Source of the DNA: Caldifarciminota bacterium UBA5631
GTDB lineage: Bacteria; Hydrothermota; Hydrothermia; UBA1063
Length of the DNA stretch: 64,000 bases
Reading direction: 5' to 3'
Assembly (NCBI GenBank): GCA_002421425.1
Contig: DIJZ01000025.1
Span: 1 to 64,000 of the forward strand
Shown: piece by piece, positions 16,885 through 25,724 of the stretch
Numbering within the stretch: the stretch's first letter is position 1
Layout of the letters: each line of letters begins with the position of its first letter
Position numbers and translations under genes: made by a program
The notes under the pieces: model-generated
Told to the model about the DNA's origin: nothing
Database searches by the model: none
What the model saw: only the letters and a program-made list of their open reading frames with translations

Positions 16885-17844
16885 ATGAATTATTCAGCTG
16901 TTATTCCAACTTATAAGAGGGGAAATGATTTGAGACGTTGCGTGATTAACCTCCTTAATCAGACTTTGAAGCCCTCCGAGATAATCATTTCAGGTGTTGA
17001 GGGGGATGTTGAGACTTATGAAGCTTTTGAAAGCTTAAAAGGGAGCTATCCAGATTCTAACATAAAACTTGTAACTTTACCACGCCAGCGGCGCGGTATT
17101 TCGGCACAGCGCAACAACGGCCTCAGAAGCGCTTCCTTTGATCTGGTATTGATGGTTGATGATGATGTGAAATTGCCTCCAGATTTTGCTGGAGATGGTT
17201 TCAGAATATTATTGGAACAGGATGCTTTAATTGTTACAGGGGTAGAGGAGGGCCAGAAAGAGCCTCCCAAAATTCAAAATGCGATTAGAAGAATGTTCTA
17301 TTTTGACCATTATGAAAAAAATAAGCAAGTGGTATTACCTTCAGGCGCGAAGGTGATTGCTTATCAACCCGCTTCTGATTTGAGAGCCGAATTCTTGGGT
17401 TCTCAAGTTTGGCTTATGAGAAAGGAGATTATTGATTATTTTAGATTCGACGAGACGATGATAACTTACTCACACAGGGAAGATCAGGACTTTTCTTACG
17501 CGGTTTATAGAAAATTTGGACCCAGGCTTATCATGTCACCAAGATTGAAATTCAAACATCTGCACTCACCAGGAGGAAGGGTAAGGCAGGGGGTCATGTC
17601 TCACATTGTAGTTTACAATTTACTGCTTAACTACAGAAAACATTTTTTTGACCGGAAGAATGCAAAACTTATATTTACATGGTGTCTCTTGGGTTTGATT
17701 CTGCAAAACTTACATCAAGTTATTAAGAGAGGTAACGTTACAATTTTCATTGAAACACTTAATGCTGTTATTGGTGTTATAAATAGTTGGAACCACATCA
17801 GGATAGGTAAATTTTCGAAACTTTATGAAAAGCTTATACGGTAA
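16885..17844 (+). CDS. Family 2 glycosyltransferase
   Basis: The 319-residue GT-A fold enzyme is predicted to add a sugar to a lipid-linked glycan at the inner membrane. It shows SAVIPTYKRGNDLRR at the N-terminus, GISAQRNNGL, the metal-binding LMVDDDV (DxD), and a C-terminal acceptor region with HREDQDFSYAV. A hydrophobic helix lies near residues 255-275. The ATG at 16885 puts the GT2 strand at residue 3. A TTG at 16873 is an alternative, and neither has a clear Shine-Dalgarno. The end overlaps the next gene by 20 bases. Confidence 0.85.
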   Translation: MNYSAVIPTYKRGNDLRRCVINLLNQTLKPSEIIISGVEGDVETYEAFESLKGSYPDSNIKLVTLPRQRRGISAQRNNGLRSASFDLVLMVDDDVKLPPDFAGDGFRILLEQDALIVTGVEEGQKEPPKIQNAIRRMFYFDHYEKNKQVVLPSGAKVIAYQPASDLRAEFLGSQVWLMRKEIIDYFRFDETMITYSHREDQDFSYAVYRKFGPRLIMSPRLKFKHLHSPGGRVRQGVMSHIVVYNLLLNYRKHFFDRKNAKLIFTWCLLGLILQNLHQVIKRGNVTIFIETLNAVIGVINSWNHIRIGKFSKLYEKLIR

Positions 17845-19261
17845 GTTTTTAAGCTCATTCGAATGTAGAAAATGCATTTTTGCGTTAGTACTGTTTTTTT
17901 GTGTTTCTTTAATTGCTGCTATTATGGGAGATTTAAAATTTGGCTTAAAATTGGCACTTCTGTCATTTTTTTTGATCGCAAGCTTAATTACCAGTGACAA
18001 TCCGAAACTGCAATTTCTTGTCTATTTACCTTCAATCCCTATGAGTTCTGCTGTCATACTTTTTACCCCCTTTTTTAAAAGATTTTCTGGCTTCTTTGTT
18101 GAAACTCCTAATGTTTTTGCGTCCTATAACTCTTTTGCGAGACCGGATGGGTTGTACATATACACATTTCTGGAATTTCTACTCTTAGTTGCACTTGTAT
18201 ACCACGTTATAGCTCGTAAATTTTCGAAATACAGAGCACTTCTAATTTTTCTTGTAGTTTTTGTAGTGTTTAACTTCCTAACTGTTTTTGTAGCGCTAAA
18301 TGCGACAAGGGCTTTCTTTCAAAGCCTTCACCTTGCCCTTTCTTTAGTGATGTTTTACTTTTCTCTCCAACTATGGGGCGATGAAAAGTACGAAGAGTTT
18401 GTCGTTTCGGCTCTAATCGTAATCATCCTTCTAACGGTTGCTGATGTTATCAATTTAGACTCAATAAAGATGCTTCTGTCTGGGAAATGGCTGGTAAGAT
18501 CCGCTGGTAGATTCAACACCGCAAATCCTCCTGCTCATCTTGCAGGTATGGGAATAATTTTTTCTTTGTATCTCGGGTTTAGGAAACGTATCCCTGTGAG
18601 TTTATTGTTCTTTGGAATTGCCGGTATCCTATTACTCGTAATTTTTTGCACGGGTTCAAGGAATGGTTTAATCTCAACAGTTGCAGCCTCTTTTGTATTT
18701 CTATTCTTTATTTTGAAGACTCAAAGGAAGTATAATTTGGTTCTCGTCTCATTAGCGGTAGTTCTATTTGCATTAGTTTCGTATAATTTGGGTCGAGTTG
18801 TTTTTCAACTTCGTTTGAATCCTGAATTACTGTTATTTGATACATCGGTTCTTTCGCGTTTTTTACTCTGGAGAAATTCTTTTCGTTATTTTCTTGCACA
18901 TCCCTTCTCACCTGTGGGTACTGGTAACTTTTTTTACTTCGAAGGCTCCCTTGGGCTTCCTTTTGCTCATAACTTTCTTATTAACCTTCTTGTTGAGTCT
19001 GGCGTAATTCCTTTTTTAATGGCTATTTGGGTTTATCTTCTGGGAATTAAGAAAATATTTACAAAGGTCGTTGCATTTATAAAATCTTCTGACATAAATA
19101 AGGAAGAGTTAGTGTCGGTGGCATTTATTTTATATATGATGTTAATATTTTCCGCAGATCAGTTTCTTTTTGACGGGAGCTTATGGCGGTTCATGCTTAT
19201 TTTCTTATCTTTTTCCGTTTCGAAACTCTGGGGGAGTTCAAATAAAGATGTCTCCTCTTAA
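17825..19261 (+). CDS. O-antigen ligase/polymerase-like membrane protein (Wzy/WaaL family)
   Basis: The 478-residue polytopic protein has about twelve transmembrane helices. The family signature region lies in the second half: CTGSRNGLIS, a large loop with RFLLWRNSFRYFLAHPF, then PVGTGNFFYF and LPFAHNFLINLLVESG. The conserved Arg and His are those expected to handle undecaprenyl-diphosphate glycans. Its place between glycosyltransferases and beside a Wzz protein favours a Wzy polymerase role over a ligase role, but sequence alone does not decide. Confidence 0.8.
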   Translation: MKSLYGKFLSSFECRKCIFALVLFFCVSLIAAIMGDLKFGLKLALLSFFLIASLITSDNPKLQFLVYLPSIPMSSAVILFTPFFKRFSGFFVETPNVFASYNSFARPDGLYIYTFLEFLLLVALVYHVIARKFSKYRALLIFLVVFVVFNFLTVFVALNATRAFFQSLHLALSLVMFYFSLQLWGDEKYEEFVVSALIVIILLTVADVINLDSIKMLLSGKWLVRSAGRFNTANPPAHLAGMGIIFSLYLGFRKRIPVSLLFFGIAGILLLVIFCTGSRNGLISTVAASFVFLFFILKTQRKYNLVLVSLAVVLFALVSYNLGRVVFQLRLNPELLLFDTSVLSRFLLWRNSFRYFLAHPFSPVGTGNFFYFEGSLGLPFAHNFLINLLVESGVIPFLMAIWVYLLGIKKIFTKVVAFIKSSDINKEELVSVAFILYMMLIFSADQFLFDGSLWRFMLIFLSFSVSKLWGSSNKDVSS

Positions 19262-20423
19262 AATTGCTGTTGTTCACCCTCTGTTTGGATGGGGAGGTAC
19301 TGAAGCTGTTTGTTCCTGGGTTCTTTATGTTTTGCAAGATACTTATGATGTTACCCTTTTGACTTTTGATTTTGGGGTCACTCTGGAACGTCTAAACCAG
19401 TTTTACGGGACTTCGATTGACCCTCAAAAAGTTAAAGTTTTACGTGTAAAAGTTCCACGTTTAATTGGGAATGATATGGCACGCTTAGCCGTATTGAGGC
19501 AACACTATATGATGAAAGTGTGTAAAAAGTTTACAGATTATTTTGACATATTTTTCAGCACATATAATGAGATGGATTTCGGGAAGCGCGGAATTCAATA
19601 TGTTCATTTCCCTTTCTTGGTTGATTATTCCTACTCAAAACTTAAGGAGGAGACTTATTCTAAGATATGGTATCACAAGCCGAATCTTGTTAGAAAAGTC
19701 TACGAGAAAATAGGCCATAGAATAAGCAATTTTGACAGGGCAATGCTTTTGGATAATCTGACAATTGTGAATTCAGAATGGACAGCATCAATTTTTGAAA
19801 GAGCCTATAAGGTGAAACCCAGGGTTGTCTATCCACCTGTTTTTATTTCCAGATTCGACCTTTCAAAGTACTATTTAGACCCTGAAAGCAGGGAGAATGG
19901 TTTTGTAGCCTTGGGCAGAATCGAGCCTACTAAAAGATTACTGGAAGTCATAGAAATTATCGAAAGAGTGAGAGATAGTGGAATTAAGGTTCATCTTCAT
20001 ATTGTAGGAAAAGTTGGCGATGCTGAATATTATGACAAAATTGTTCGACTTTCAAGATTGCATTCGGATTGGTTGTTTTTTGAAACAGAATTGACTCGAG
20101 AACAGCTAATTCAATTGCTTGGATCACATAAGTACGGAATTCATGGAAAAATAAACGAGCATTTTGGAATTGCTGTTGCGGAAATGGCCAGACTCGGCGT
20201 TTTGCCTTTTGTCCACAATAGTGGAGGGCAAGTTGAAATCGTATGTATGGAGGAGTTGAAATATAACGATATTTCGGATGCAGTCCAGAGAATCGGTTAT
20301 GTCTTGAGAAACCCATTTTTGGAGAAAGATTTAAGAACTAAACTTATGGAGAAGGCGCATAATTTTTCTGAAATCGCTTTTTCAAGCGAGGTAAAAAGGA
20401 TTGTAGACAATTTTTATCTCTGA
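19248..20423 (+). CDS. Family 4 glycosyltransferase
   Basis: The 391-residue GT-B fold enzyme starts with KIAVVHPLFGWGGTEAV, the glycine-rich acceptor loop. The C-terminal donor domain has FVALGRIEPTKRLLEVIE and HIVGKVGD, then HGKINEHFGIAVAEMARLGVLP with the EX7E-like glutamates. The ATG at 19248 is chosen because it aligns with the family N-terminus. The longer ORF from 19170 lies inside the upstream gene. It overlaps the polymerase gene by 14 bases. Confidence 0.87.
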   Translation: MSPLKIAVVHPLFGWGGTEAVCSWVLYVLQDTYDVTLLTFDFGVTLERLNQFYGTSIDPQKVKVLRVKVPRLIGNDMARLAVLRQHYMMKVCKKFTDYFDIFFSTYNEMDFGKRGIQYVHFPFLVDYSYSKLKEETYSKIWYHKPNLVRKVYEKIGHRISNFDRAMLLDNLTIVNSEWTASIFERAYKVKPRVVYPPVFISRFDLSKYYLDPESRENGFVALGRIEPTKRLLEVIEIIERVRDSGIKVHLHIVGKVGDAEYYDKIVRLSRLHSDWLFFETELTREQLIQLLGSHKYGIHGKINEHFGIAVAEMARLGVLPFVHNSGGQVEIVCMEELKYNDISDAVQRIGYVLRNPFLEKDLRTKLMEKAHNFSEIAFSSEVKRIVDNFYL

Positions 20424-20451
20424 ACTTTATTGAATATGGATGGGAGGAAGC

Positions 20452-21672
20452 ATGGAGAAATCGATTTTGATTTTGAGCAGTCATTATTACCCTGAAACCT
20501 GCGCTGGTGCAAAAAGAGCAACAGCTTTTGCCGAATTTCTTGCAAGTAAAGGATGGAGGGTTACAGTAATAACTCTTTTACCAAACTATCCTTTCAATGC
20601 AATTTATGAAGGATACAATTTTAAGACCCCATATGAAAGTTATGAAAAGGATGTCAAGGTTATTCGTTTGAAGCCACTTTTAGTTCCCAGAGATAATTTC
20701 TTTTTAAGAATACTTGCAGAGTTCGTATTTGCAATAAAAGTGTTTTTCAGTGGTTATACACAAAAAGCAAATTTTCTATTGGTCACTACTCCGTTTATGC
20801 TACTTGCTCCTTCGGCTTTTGTTCTTGCAAAACTTAAGAGAATGGCTTTTGTATGGGACGTGAGAGACATAACCTGGCTTTATCTGAGATTTATGGGTAG
20901 AAGAACTTATGGATTAGCCGTGTTTTTTGACTGGATAATGAAGAAAGTGGGTCTAAATGCAGATCTCCTTATTTCTCCAGTACAAGGTATTGTTCAGTAC
21001 TTTGAAAAAGTTAATCCCAAAAGTTTGTTAGTTCCAAATGGTGTTTCAAAAGATTTCTTAGAAAAGACCAGATCTCTGGTGAATGAATACAAGATAGTAG
21101 ATAGGCCAATTATTTTGTATGCAGGGTTATTTGGATATATGCAGGGTCTTTCCACGTTAATTGAAGCAGCGGCAAAACTCCCTGAATATGATTTTTTGCT
21201 AATTGGTGATGGACCTGAAAAGGAATTCCTTGTTAAGAAAGCAAAAGGGGTAAAAAATGTGACGTTTTCACCTTATGTGACTAAGGAGGAATTACTGGAA
21301 TTTTATAAGAGATCAACAGTATGCGTTTCCCTTTTAACATCTGGAGGTATTAGTAAGATTGCAGAGCCTTCAAAAGTGTGGGAGTATATGGCTACCGGGA
21401 GACCTGTAGTCTATTGTGGAGAAAGCTCCATGGCAAAACTTTTTGTAGAACGGGATTTGGCTGTTGTTTGTGAGCCGGGACAACTAGATGCTTTTGTGTT
21501 TGCTATCCGTGAACTTATAAATTCACCTGAACGAGCAAAAGAAATTGGGAGGAAAGGAAGAGAATTTGTGGAACGGGAAAGAGTTAGGGAGACAATACTT
21601 GAAAATTTTGAGAAGGAGTTGTTGGAGATTCTTTCAAAAAGGGCTCGGAATGGTAGATTAAAATTAGGGTAG
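20452..21672 (+). CDS. Family 4 glycosyltransferase
   Basis: The 406-residue GT-B enzyme resembles WbuB-like transferases. It has ILILSSHYYPETCAGAKRATAFAE at the N-terminus (read as two blocks, with the GAKR acceptor loop), a membrane-associating hydrophobic stretch near residues 100-130, and a donor domain with ILYAGLFGYMQG, LIGDGPEK and KIAEPSKVWEYMATGRPVV. GGGAGG-type Shine-Dalgarno (GGGAGG at 20442-20447) fixes the ATG at 20452. It is the last gene of the AT-rich polysaccharide locus. Confidence 0.87.
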   Translation: MEKSILILSSHYYPETCAGAKRATAFAEFLASKGWRVTVITLLPNYPFNAIYEGYNFKTPYESYEKDVKVIRLKPLLVPRDNFFLRILAEFVFAIKVFFSGYTQKANFLLVTTPFMLLAPSAFVLAKLKRMAFVWDVRDITWLYLRFMGRRTYGLAVFFDWIMKKVGLNADLLISPVQGIVQYFEKVNPKSLLVPNGVSKDFLEKTRSLVNEYKIVDRPIILYAGLFGYMQGLSTLIEAAAKLPEYDFLLIGDGPEKEFLVKKAKGVKNVTFSPYVTKEELLEFYKRSTVCVSLLTSGGISKIAEPSKVWEYMATGRPVVYCGESSMAKLFVERDLAVVCEPGQLDAFVFAIRELINSPERAKEIGRKGREFVERERVRETILENFEKELLEILSKRARNGRLKLG

Positions 21673-21943
21673 AATTCTGTTCGAGTGATTCCTTAGGTTT
21701 CTGTAATATTTTCAGTTTGCATGACGAAAAGCGCTTAAAATTTGGGTCTTTATCTTCTAAGGAGTAAATACAAACATTTATACTTCCCAGACAAGCATTA
21801 AATATTTTTTATTATGAACACACAAGTACTCCTATAGTTAACATTTGTGGCAAGTTGTTGAATATTTTATTTAGAATTCTTGCTTTTTGGACCGTGACAA
21901 AGCCTTAGCAACGGTGGATTCTGTTCTAAGGCATTTTCATATG
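21673..21943 (+). other. Non-coding gap after the polysaccharide locus
   Basis: No gene is visible in this AT-rich stretch. An imperfect hairpin (GCCTTAG at 21902-21908 with CTAAGGC at 21926-21932) lies near its end and is followed by a short T-rich run. It could be a weak terminator for the glycosyltransferase operon. Confidence 0.4.
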
Positions 21944-21972
21944 TTGACATTTCGCTTTCTGGAGTCTACTAT
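21944..21972 (+). promoter_or_regulatory. Strong sigma-70-type promoter of the coiled-coil lipoprotein
   Basis: A perfect TTGACA (21944-21949), a 17-base spacer and TACTAT (21967-21972) precede the Shine-Dalgarno GAAGGAGG and the ATG at 21999. The perfect -35 and strong ribosome site fit an abundant Lpp-like protein. Confidence 0.8.
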
Positions 21973-21998
21973 ATAACATATAGCGAAGGAGGTTGTTT

Positions 21999-22310
21999 AT
22001 GAAAAAACTTTTAGGTATAGCAGTACTAAGTGGAATGCTGATGCTCATAAGCTGTGCCAGCCCCAGCCAGGTAAGCGAACTTCAGAAAAAGGTTGGGGAA
22101 ATGGAAGCACAGGTAACAGCGTTGCAAGCTAAGATTGATTCGTTGAACACGACGATTGAAGGGTTAACTACTGCAACGGCTCAGGGAGTTACCGCAGCAC
22201 AATTTGCAAAGGTATCTGCTGATGTGCAAAATATGAAAGCCCATATGGCGGATCTGGACAAGAAAGTTGGGGAGCTAAAGAAAGCCCTTGATGCAATAAT
22301 TAAGAAATAG
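21999..22310 (+). CDS. Small Lpp-like coiled-coil lipoprotein
   Basis: The 103-residue product has a signal peptide ending in the lipobox LISC (Cys20), so it would be diacylated and cleaved by LspA. The mature part is a heptad-rich helix (for example VSELQKKVGEMEAQVTAL and MADLDKKVGELKKAL) with a short Thr/Ala-rich interruption in the middle. Shape and size recall Braun-type lipoproteins or alanine-zipper proteins that space or tether the outer membrane. It ends in IIKK, compatible with, but not proof of, a lysine-linked tether. The ATG at 21999 follows a strong Shine-Dalgarno. Confidence 0.75.
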   Translation: MKKLLGIAVLSGMLMLISCASPSQVSELQKKVGEMEAQVTALQAKIDSLNTTIEGLTTATAQGVTAAQFAKVSADVQNMKAHMADLDKKVGELKKALDAIIKK

Positions 22311-22319
22311 GAGGAGGAA

Positions 22320-23129
22320 ATGAAGAGAATATTGTATTTAATTCCTGTTGCACTACTTTTGCTCTTAACTTCCTGTATACAGGAGGTTGGAGACATTACG
22401 CCGTCAAACTTTGATATAATGGCATACCAGGAAACTAAAGTGAAACTCACCTGGGAAGCACCAGCTAATGAAGTGGATGGCTATATCCTGGAATTTGTCG
22501 ATGCAGGAGGTACTCTCAGATTAACTGACACGATTGCTCCCACGATATATTCATACATTCACGATCCTGATGGCTATGTTGGTACGTATAAACTTTACGG
22601 ATACAAAGGCGATACGATTTCCTCTCCCGTTACCGTATCTTCCGCACCTGCTACATTTACCTACAGCAATTTCATAATTTATGAGCTGGATCAGGCAGGA
22701 AATTCTGGTCTTGCCCTTGGGACTGCTGGTAGCTGGAACCCACAGAGCTTTGGGTGTTCAGCCTCAGGTGCCCCTGATAACGTTGATTTCTATTATACAG
22801 ACTCATATCCTGGGTCTTCCGGATTTTATCAGTACCTTGCATCGCCAGACCTGCTTCCAACATCCTGGGAAGAATCAAACGTTGGGAATAATACTTCAGG
22901 ATGGAGAGTAAACTACATCGAAAGAAAGAATCCCCAGGGCGGAGTCATCGAAGATATAACGACAAAAAGAGATATTGCCGTTACGAACGGAGTTTACTGT
23001 TTCAAGGTTGTTAGGAATGGGCAATACTACTTTGGAACAATTCAGTTGGGTGCAGTGTCTGCTACCCAGACCAATATTACGAACGTAAAAATTCAAAACA
23101 TTCCTGGCTTCAGGGTTATCGGAAGATAA
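22320..23129 (+). CDS. Lipoprotein with FN3-like domain, function unknown
   Basis: The 269-residue protein has a signal peptide with lipobox LTSC (Cys19). Residues about 30-110 look like one fibronectin-III-like unit (VKLTWEAPANEVDGYILEF). The C-terminal part (about 120-269) is rich in Gly, Ser and Tyr and has no recognised family. It follows the coiled-coil lipoprotein by nine bases with a GGAGGAGG Shine-Dalgarno, and is followed by a terminator. A surface or periplasmic location is likely. Confidence 0.6.
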   Translation: MKRILYLIPVALLLLLTSCIQEVGDITPSNFDIMAYQETKVKLTWEAPANEVDGYILEFVDAGGTLRLTDTIAPTIYSYIHDPDGYVGTYKLYGYKGDTISSPVTVSSAPATFTYSNFIIYELDQAGNSGLALGTAGSWNPQSFGCSASGAPDNVDFYYTDSYPGSSGFYQYLASPDLLPTSWEESNVGNNTSGWRVNYIERKNPQGGVIEDITTKRDIAVTNGVYCFKVVRNGQYYFGTIQLGAVSATQTNITNVKIQNIPGFRVIGR

Positions 23130-23147
23130 GGAACATCTTTAATAAAA

Positions 23148-23180
23148 AATAAGGGGCCCGAAAGGGTCCCTTATTTTTTT
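23148..23180 (+). terminator. Bidirectional intrinsic terminator
   Basis: An AAGGG/CCCTT-based hairpin with a GAAA loop is flanked by an A-rich run on the left and a T-run on the right. It lies between two convergent genes (stops at 23129 and 23187) and can serve both strands. Confidence 0.85.
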
Positions 23181-23186
23181 GGCTAT

Positions 23187-24005
23187 TTAGAGAATTTTTC
23201 TGAAATATTTTGCTTCTTTTCCAATCCTGAATCTTGCCTTTCCTCTGGTCTTTCCACCTACATTGATCGCTTCCTTTGGGCATCTGTGAATGCAGGCTGT
23301 ACAGAATTCGCAATCATTTCCAAAAACTATTTTTCCCTCTACGATTGTTATGTTTTTTCTCGGACACACCTTCACACAGGCCCCACACAGGTTGCACTTC
23401 TCGTTAGCAAAAAGTTCTTTGGCCCACTGGTTGGACATCCTGTAAAATCTTCTGGCAATAAATTCTGTCAGAAAGGCATAGACTTTCTTGCGCAGGTATA
23501 CTTTCCGATGAGAATGGAGCGCTTTGATTATGGACCTGTAGATGATTTTCATCTTGTAAACAAAGGTACGGTTAGGCGCGAGGTACAACCTTTCGAGCAA
23601 ACTATCTCTGTTTGAGGTTAGGAGAAATAGCGTATCAGCGAGCACAATGTCTGAAAAGCCAGCTACTCTATACCCTTTCTCTTTAAGGGTTAAGAAGATC
23701 TCGCGGGCTGCGTTTCCAAGGATAAGTCCTTTTGTAAAGAGCAGATAGAAGGGTTTTTCTCCTTTAGGAAGAGCATTTACAAATTCGACGACCGTTTTCG
23801 GAGGATGATACGCATAGACAGGGCTGGCGAGAACTATAAAGTCGTACTTCTGGAGGTCCGGGACTCTAGTATCCTTTTTCAGAAATACAAAGTCAACAAA
23901 GTAGCCATCTTTCAGCAATTGCTCTTTTATACAGCTTGCAACCAATAGAGTGTTCCCTGCTCCAGAATAACATAGCACGCAGATTTTGAAGTTTTGCACT
24001 TTCAT
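23187..24005 (-). CDS. EFR1-type flavodoxin-ferredoxin protein
   Basis: The 272-residue protein joins an N-terminal flavodoxin-like domain (residues about 5-150, VLCYSGAGNTLLVAS phosphate-binding loop) to a C-terminal two-[4Fe-4S] ferredoxin domain. The second part shows CNLCGACVKVCP and CEFCTACIHRCP, each with CxxCxxCxxxCP spacing. Such proteins move electrons in anaerobes, but the donor and acceptor are not evident. It is a single gene ending at a shared terminator and divergent from lepB. Confidence 0.85.
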   Translation of the reverse strand: MKVQNFKICVLCYSGAGNTLLVASCIKEQLLKDGYFVDFVFLKKDTRVPDLQKYDFIVLASPVYAYHPPKTVVEFVNALPKGEKPFYLLFTKGLILGNAAREIFLTLKEKGYRVAGFSDIVLADTLFLLTSNRDSLLERLYLAPNRTFVYKMKIIYRSIIKALHSHRKVYLRKKVYAFLTEFIARRFYRMSNQWAKELFANEKCNLCGACVKVCPRKNITIVEGKIVFGNDCEFCTACIHRCPKEAINVGGKTRGKARFRIGKEAKYFRKIL

Positions 24006-24041
24006 ATTCTAATAGAAAATTCTCGGATGTACGAGTGGATT

Positions 24042-24069
24042 TTGGAATGCCCTGCAGGGGATTTATAAT
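24042..24069 (+). promoter_or_regulatory. Leaderless promoter of lepB
   Basis: TTGGAA (24042-24047), a 16-base spacer and a perfect TATAAT (24064-24069) are followed by six bases and then the GTG start at 24076. The predicted transcript starts on the initiation codon and drives the eight-gene operon to 31396. Confidence 0.7.
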
Positions 24070-24075
24070 TTAACT

Positions 24076-24777
24076 GTGAAAGATCGGAAATTCCGCAAAA
24101 CTGTTGAATCCATAATCTGGACAATTTTTATCGTGTTTCTCCTGAGAGCATTTGTAATTCAAGGTTATGTGGTTCCATCGGGTTCTATGGAAGATACACT
24201 ACTTCCAGGAGATTTCCTCCTTGCCCTAAAGTTTACTTATGGCTTAGAAATTCCTTATACCGGGATAAAGTTCCTGCAGATCAAAAAACCAAAACACAGG
24301 GAAATTGTAATCTTCCTGTACCCGGTTACGAAGAAGCAGGATTACGTGAAAAGGTGCATTGGGCTTCCTGGAGATACGATACAGATTATCGACAAGGCTT
24401 TGTACGTCAATGGAGTGATTCAGAAGGAGAAATATGCGGTCTACAAAGATTCTAAAATTATTCCGCCTCTTGTGGAACTTTCTAATGACGTGATTAGAAA
24501 GGATTATCAAAAAGCCTGGGAATCTGGGAGGTTTATGCAAGAACCAAGGGTAAGAGACAACTTCGGCCCCGTGGTGGTTCCGCAGGGGTACTTCTTTGCT
24601 ATGGGAGACAACAGGGATTATTCTTTTGATTCAAGATTTTTTGGCCCGGTTCCCCTTAAATATTTGAAGGGGACGCCACTTATTATTTACTTTTCGCTGG
24701 ACCTCGAAAAGCCACTGTACAGGATCTGGGAGAAGATCCGTGTTAGGCGCTTCTTCAAAATAATTCCACTTTTATGA
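24076..24777 (+). CDS. lepB: Signal peptidase I
   Basis: LepB cleaves signal peptides of exported proteins at the outer face of the inner membrane. The 233-residue protein has one N-terminal transmembrane helix (about 10-28). The catalytic serine is in VPSGSMEDTL (Ser37), the general-base lysine in YVKRCIGLPGDTI (Lys92), and the conserved box is FAMGDNRDYSFDSRFFGPV. The start is GTG and is set by the leaderless promoter. The stop overlaps trmB by four bases. Confidence 0.95.
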   Translation: MKDRKFRKTVESIIWTIFIVFLLRAFVIQGYVVPSGSMEDTLLPGDFLLALKFTYGLEIPYTGIKFLQIKKPKHREIVIFLYPVTKKQDYVKRCIGLPGDTIQIIDKALYVNGVIQKEKYAVYKDSKIIPPLVELSNDVIRKDYQKAWESGRFMQEPRVRDNFGPVVVPQGYFFAMGDNRDYSFDSRFFGPVPLKYLKGTPLIIYFSLDLEKPLYRIWEKIRVRRFFKIIPLL

Positions 24778-25724
24778 CAATTCTTCTGCGGCCATCTGGT
24801 CTCAAAGACCTAATGGAAGGGAAGGATGTGGTATTTGAAATCGGATTTGGAAACGGTGATTTCCTTTTGTATCTAAGACGGCAATATCCAGAAGCCCTTC
24901 TGGTGGGCGCAGAAGTTGCAAACAAGTATTTTTTGATTGCGCACCGGAAGCTTGAAAGGGAGGGTATTCGGAATTTTGCTCTTTATCGAGGGGACGGGAG
25001 GACGTTGCTATACTTCTTTGCACCTGATAACAGTATAGATGCCATCTACATTAATTTTCCTGACCCCTGGGAAAAGCCGTCTAAGGAGAGTAAACGGCTG
25101 GTTTCAGTGGATTCCATCAAGGTCTACTACTCGAGGCTGAAGCGGAAGGGCCATCTTTTCATCACCATCGATTCGGATTTGTTGAAGGATTACCTGAGGC
25201 GAACGTTAAATAACCTAAACGTACCCTTCACCGAATCTCTGGTTTCTCCTTTTGGTGACTTCTTAACAAAATATGGGAGGAAATGGCTAAGTTTAAATAA
25301 ACCAATCAGTTACTTTATAATTGAGAAACAGGACGATAGTTTTTTTGATCTATCTGGAAGTTGCGAGAGTTTTATGCCAAATTTTATATTTTACGTGAGA
25401 GAAGAGGTTGATTGTGAACTTGAAAGGATTGGAAAGATCATCCCGTTGGAGCACAAGGAGGGGGATTTTTTTTACAAAATCGATAAGATTTATCGTTCCC
25501 TCGACGGAGAGGTTCTTTTCAGAGTGATACACTCGGAGCCCTTCCTGAATCAAAAGTATTACATTGTGTTTAGAATTTTCGAAGGTAAGGGATATATGGA
25601 AATCGATGATAAGAATGGACTTATAATCTCAAGGTCTGTAATAAAGACTTTTCGGGACTTAGCTCTCAGAATCTTCAGAGAATGTGGTAAAGAAATGATT
25701 TTTAAGAACTTTGGGGAGGTATAA
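24774..25724 (+). CDS. trmB: tRNA (guanine-N7-)-methyltransferase, long form
   Basis: TrmB methylates G46 in the tRNA variable loop using SAM. The Rossmann core covers residues about 15-190 with FEIGFGNGDFLLYLRR (SAM loop), VGAEVANKYF, and the signature INFPDPWEKPSKESKRLV. At 316 residues it is longer than the usual 210-240. An extension of roughly 100 residues follows the core, like the long TrmB known from Aquifex and related thermophiles. It is coupled to lepB by ATGA. Confidence 0.88.
   Translation: MTILLRPSGLKDLMEGKDVVFEIGFGNGDFLLYLRRQYPEALLVGAEVANKYFLIAHRKLEREGIRNFALYRGDGRTLLYFFAPDNSIDAIYINFPDPWEKPSKESKRLVSVDSIKVYYSRLKRKGHLFITIDSDLLKDYLRRTLNNLNVPFTESLVSPFGDFLTKYGRKWLSLNKPISYFIIEKQDDSFFDLSGSCESFMPNFIFYVREEVDCELERIGKIIPLEHKEGDFFYKIDKIYRSLDGEVLFRVIHSEPFLNQKYYIVFRIFEGKGYMEIDDKNGLIISRSVIKTFRDLALRIFRECGKEMIFKNFGEV

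Noticed and set aside
19170..19247. Extended start of the glycosyltransferase at 19248
   Set aside because: The extension lies in the coding region of the polymerase gene and lacks glycosyltransferase similarity.
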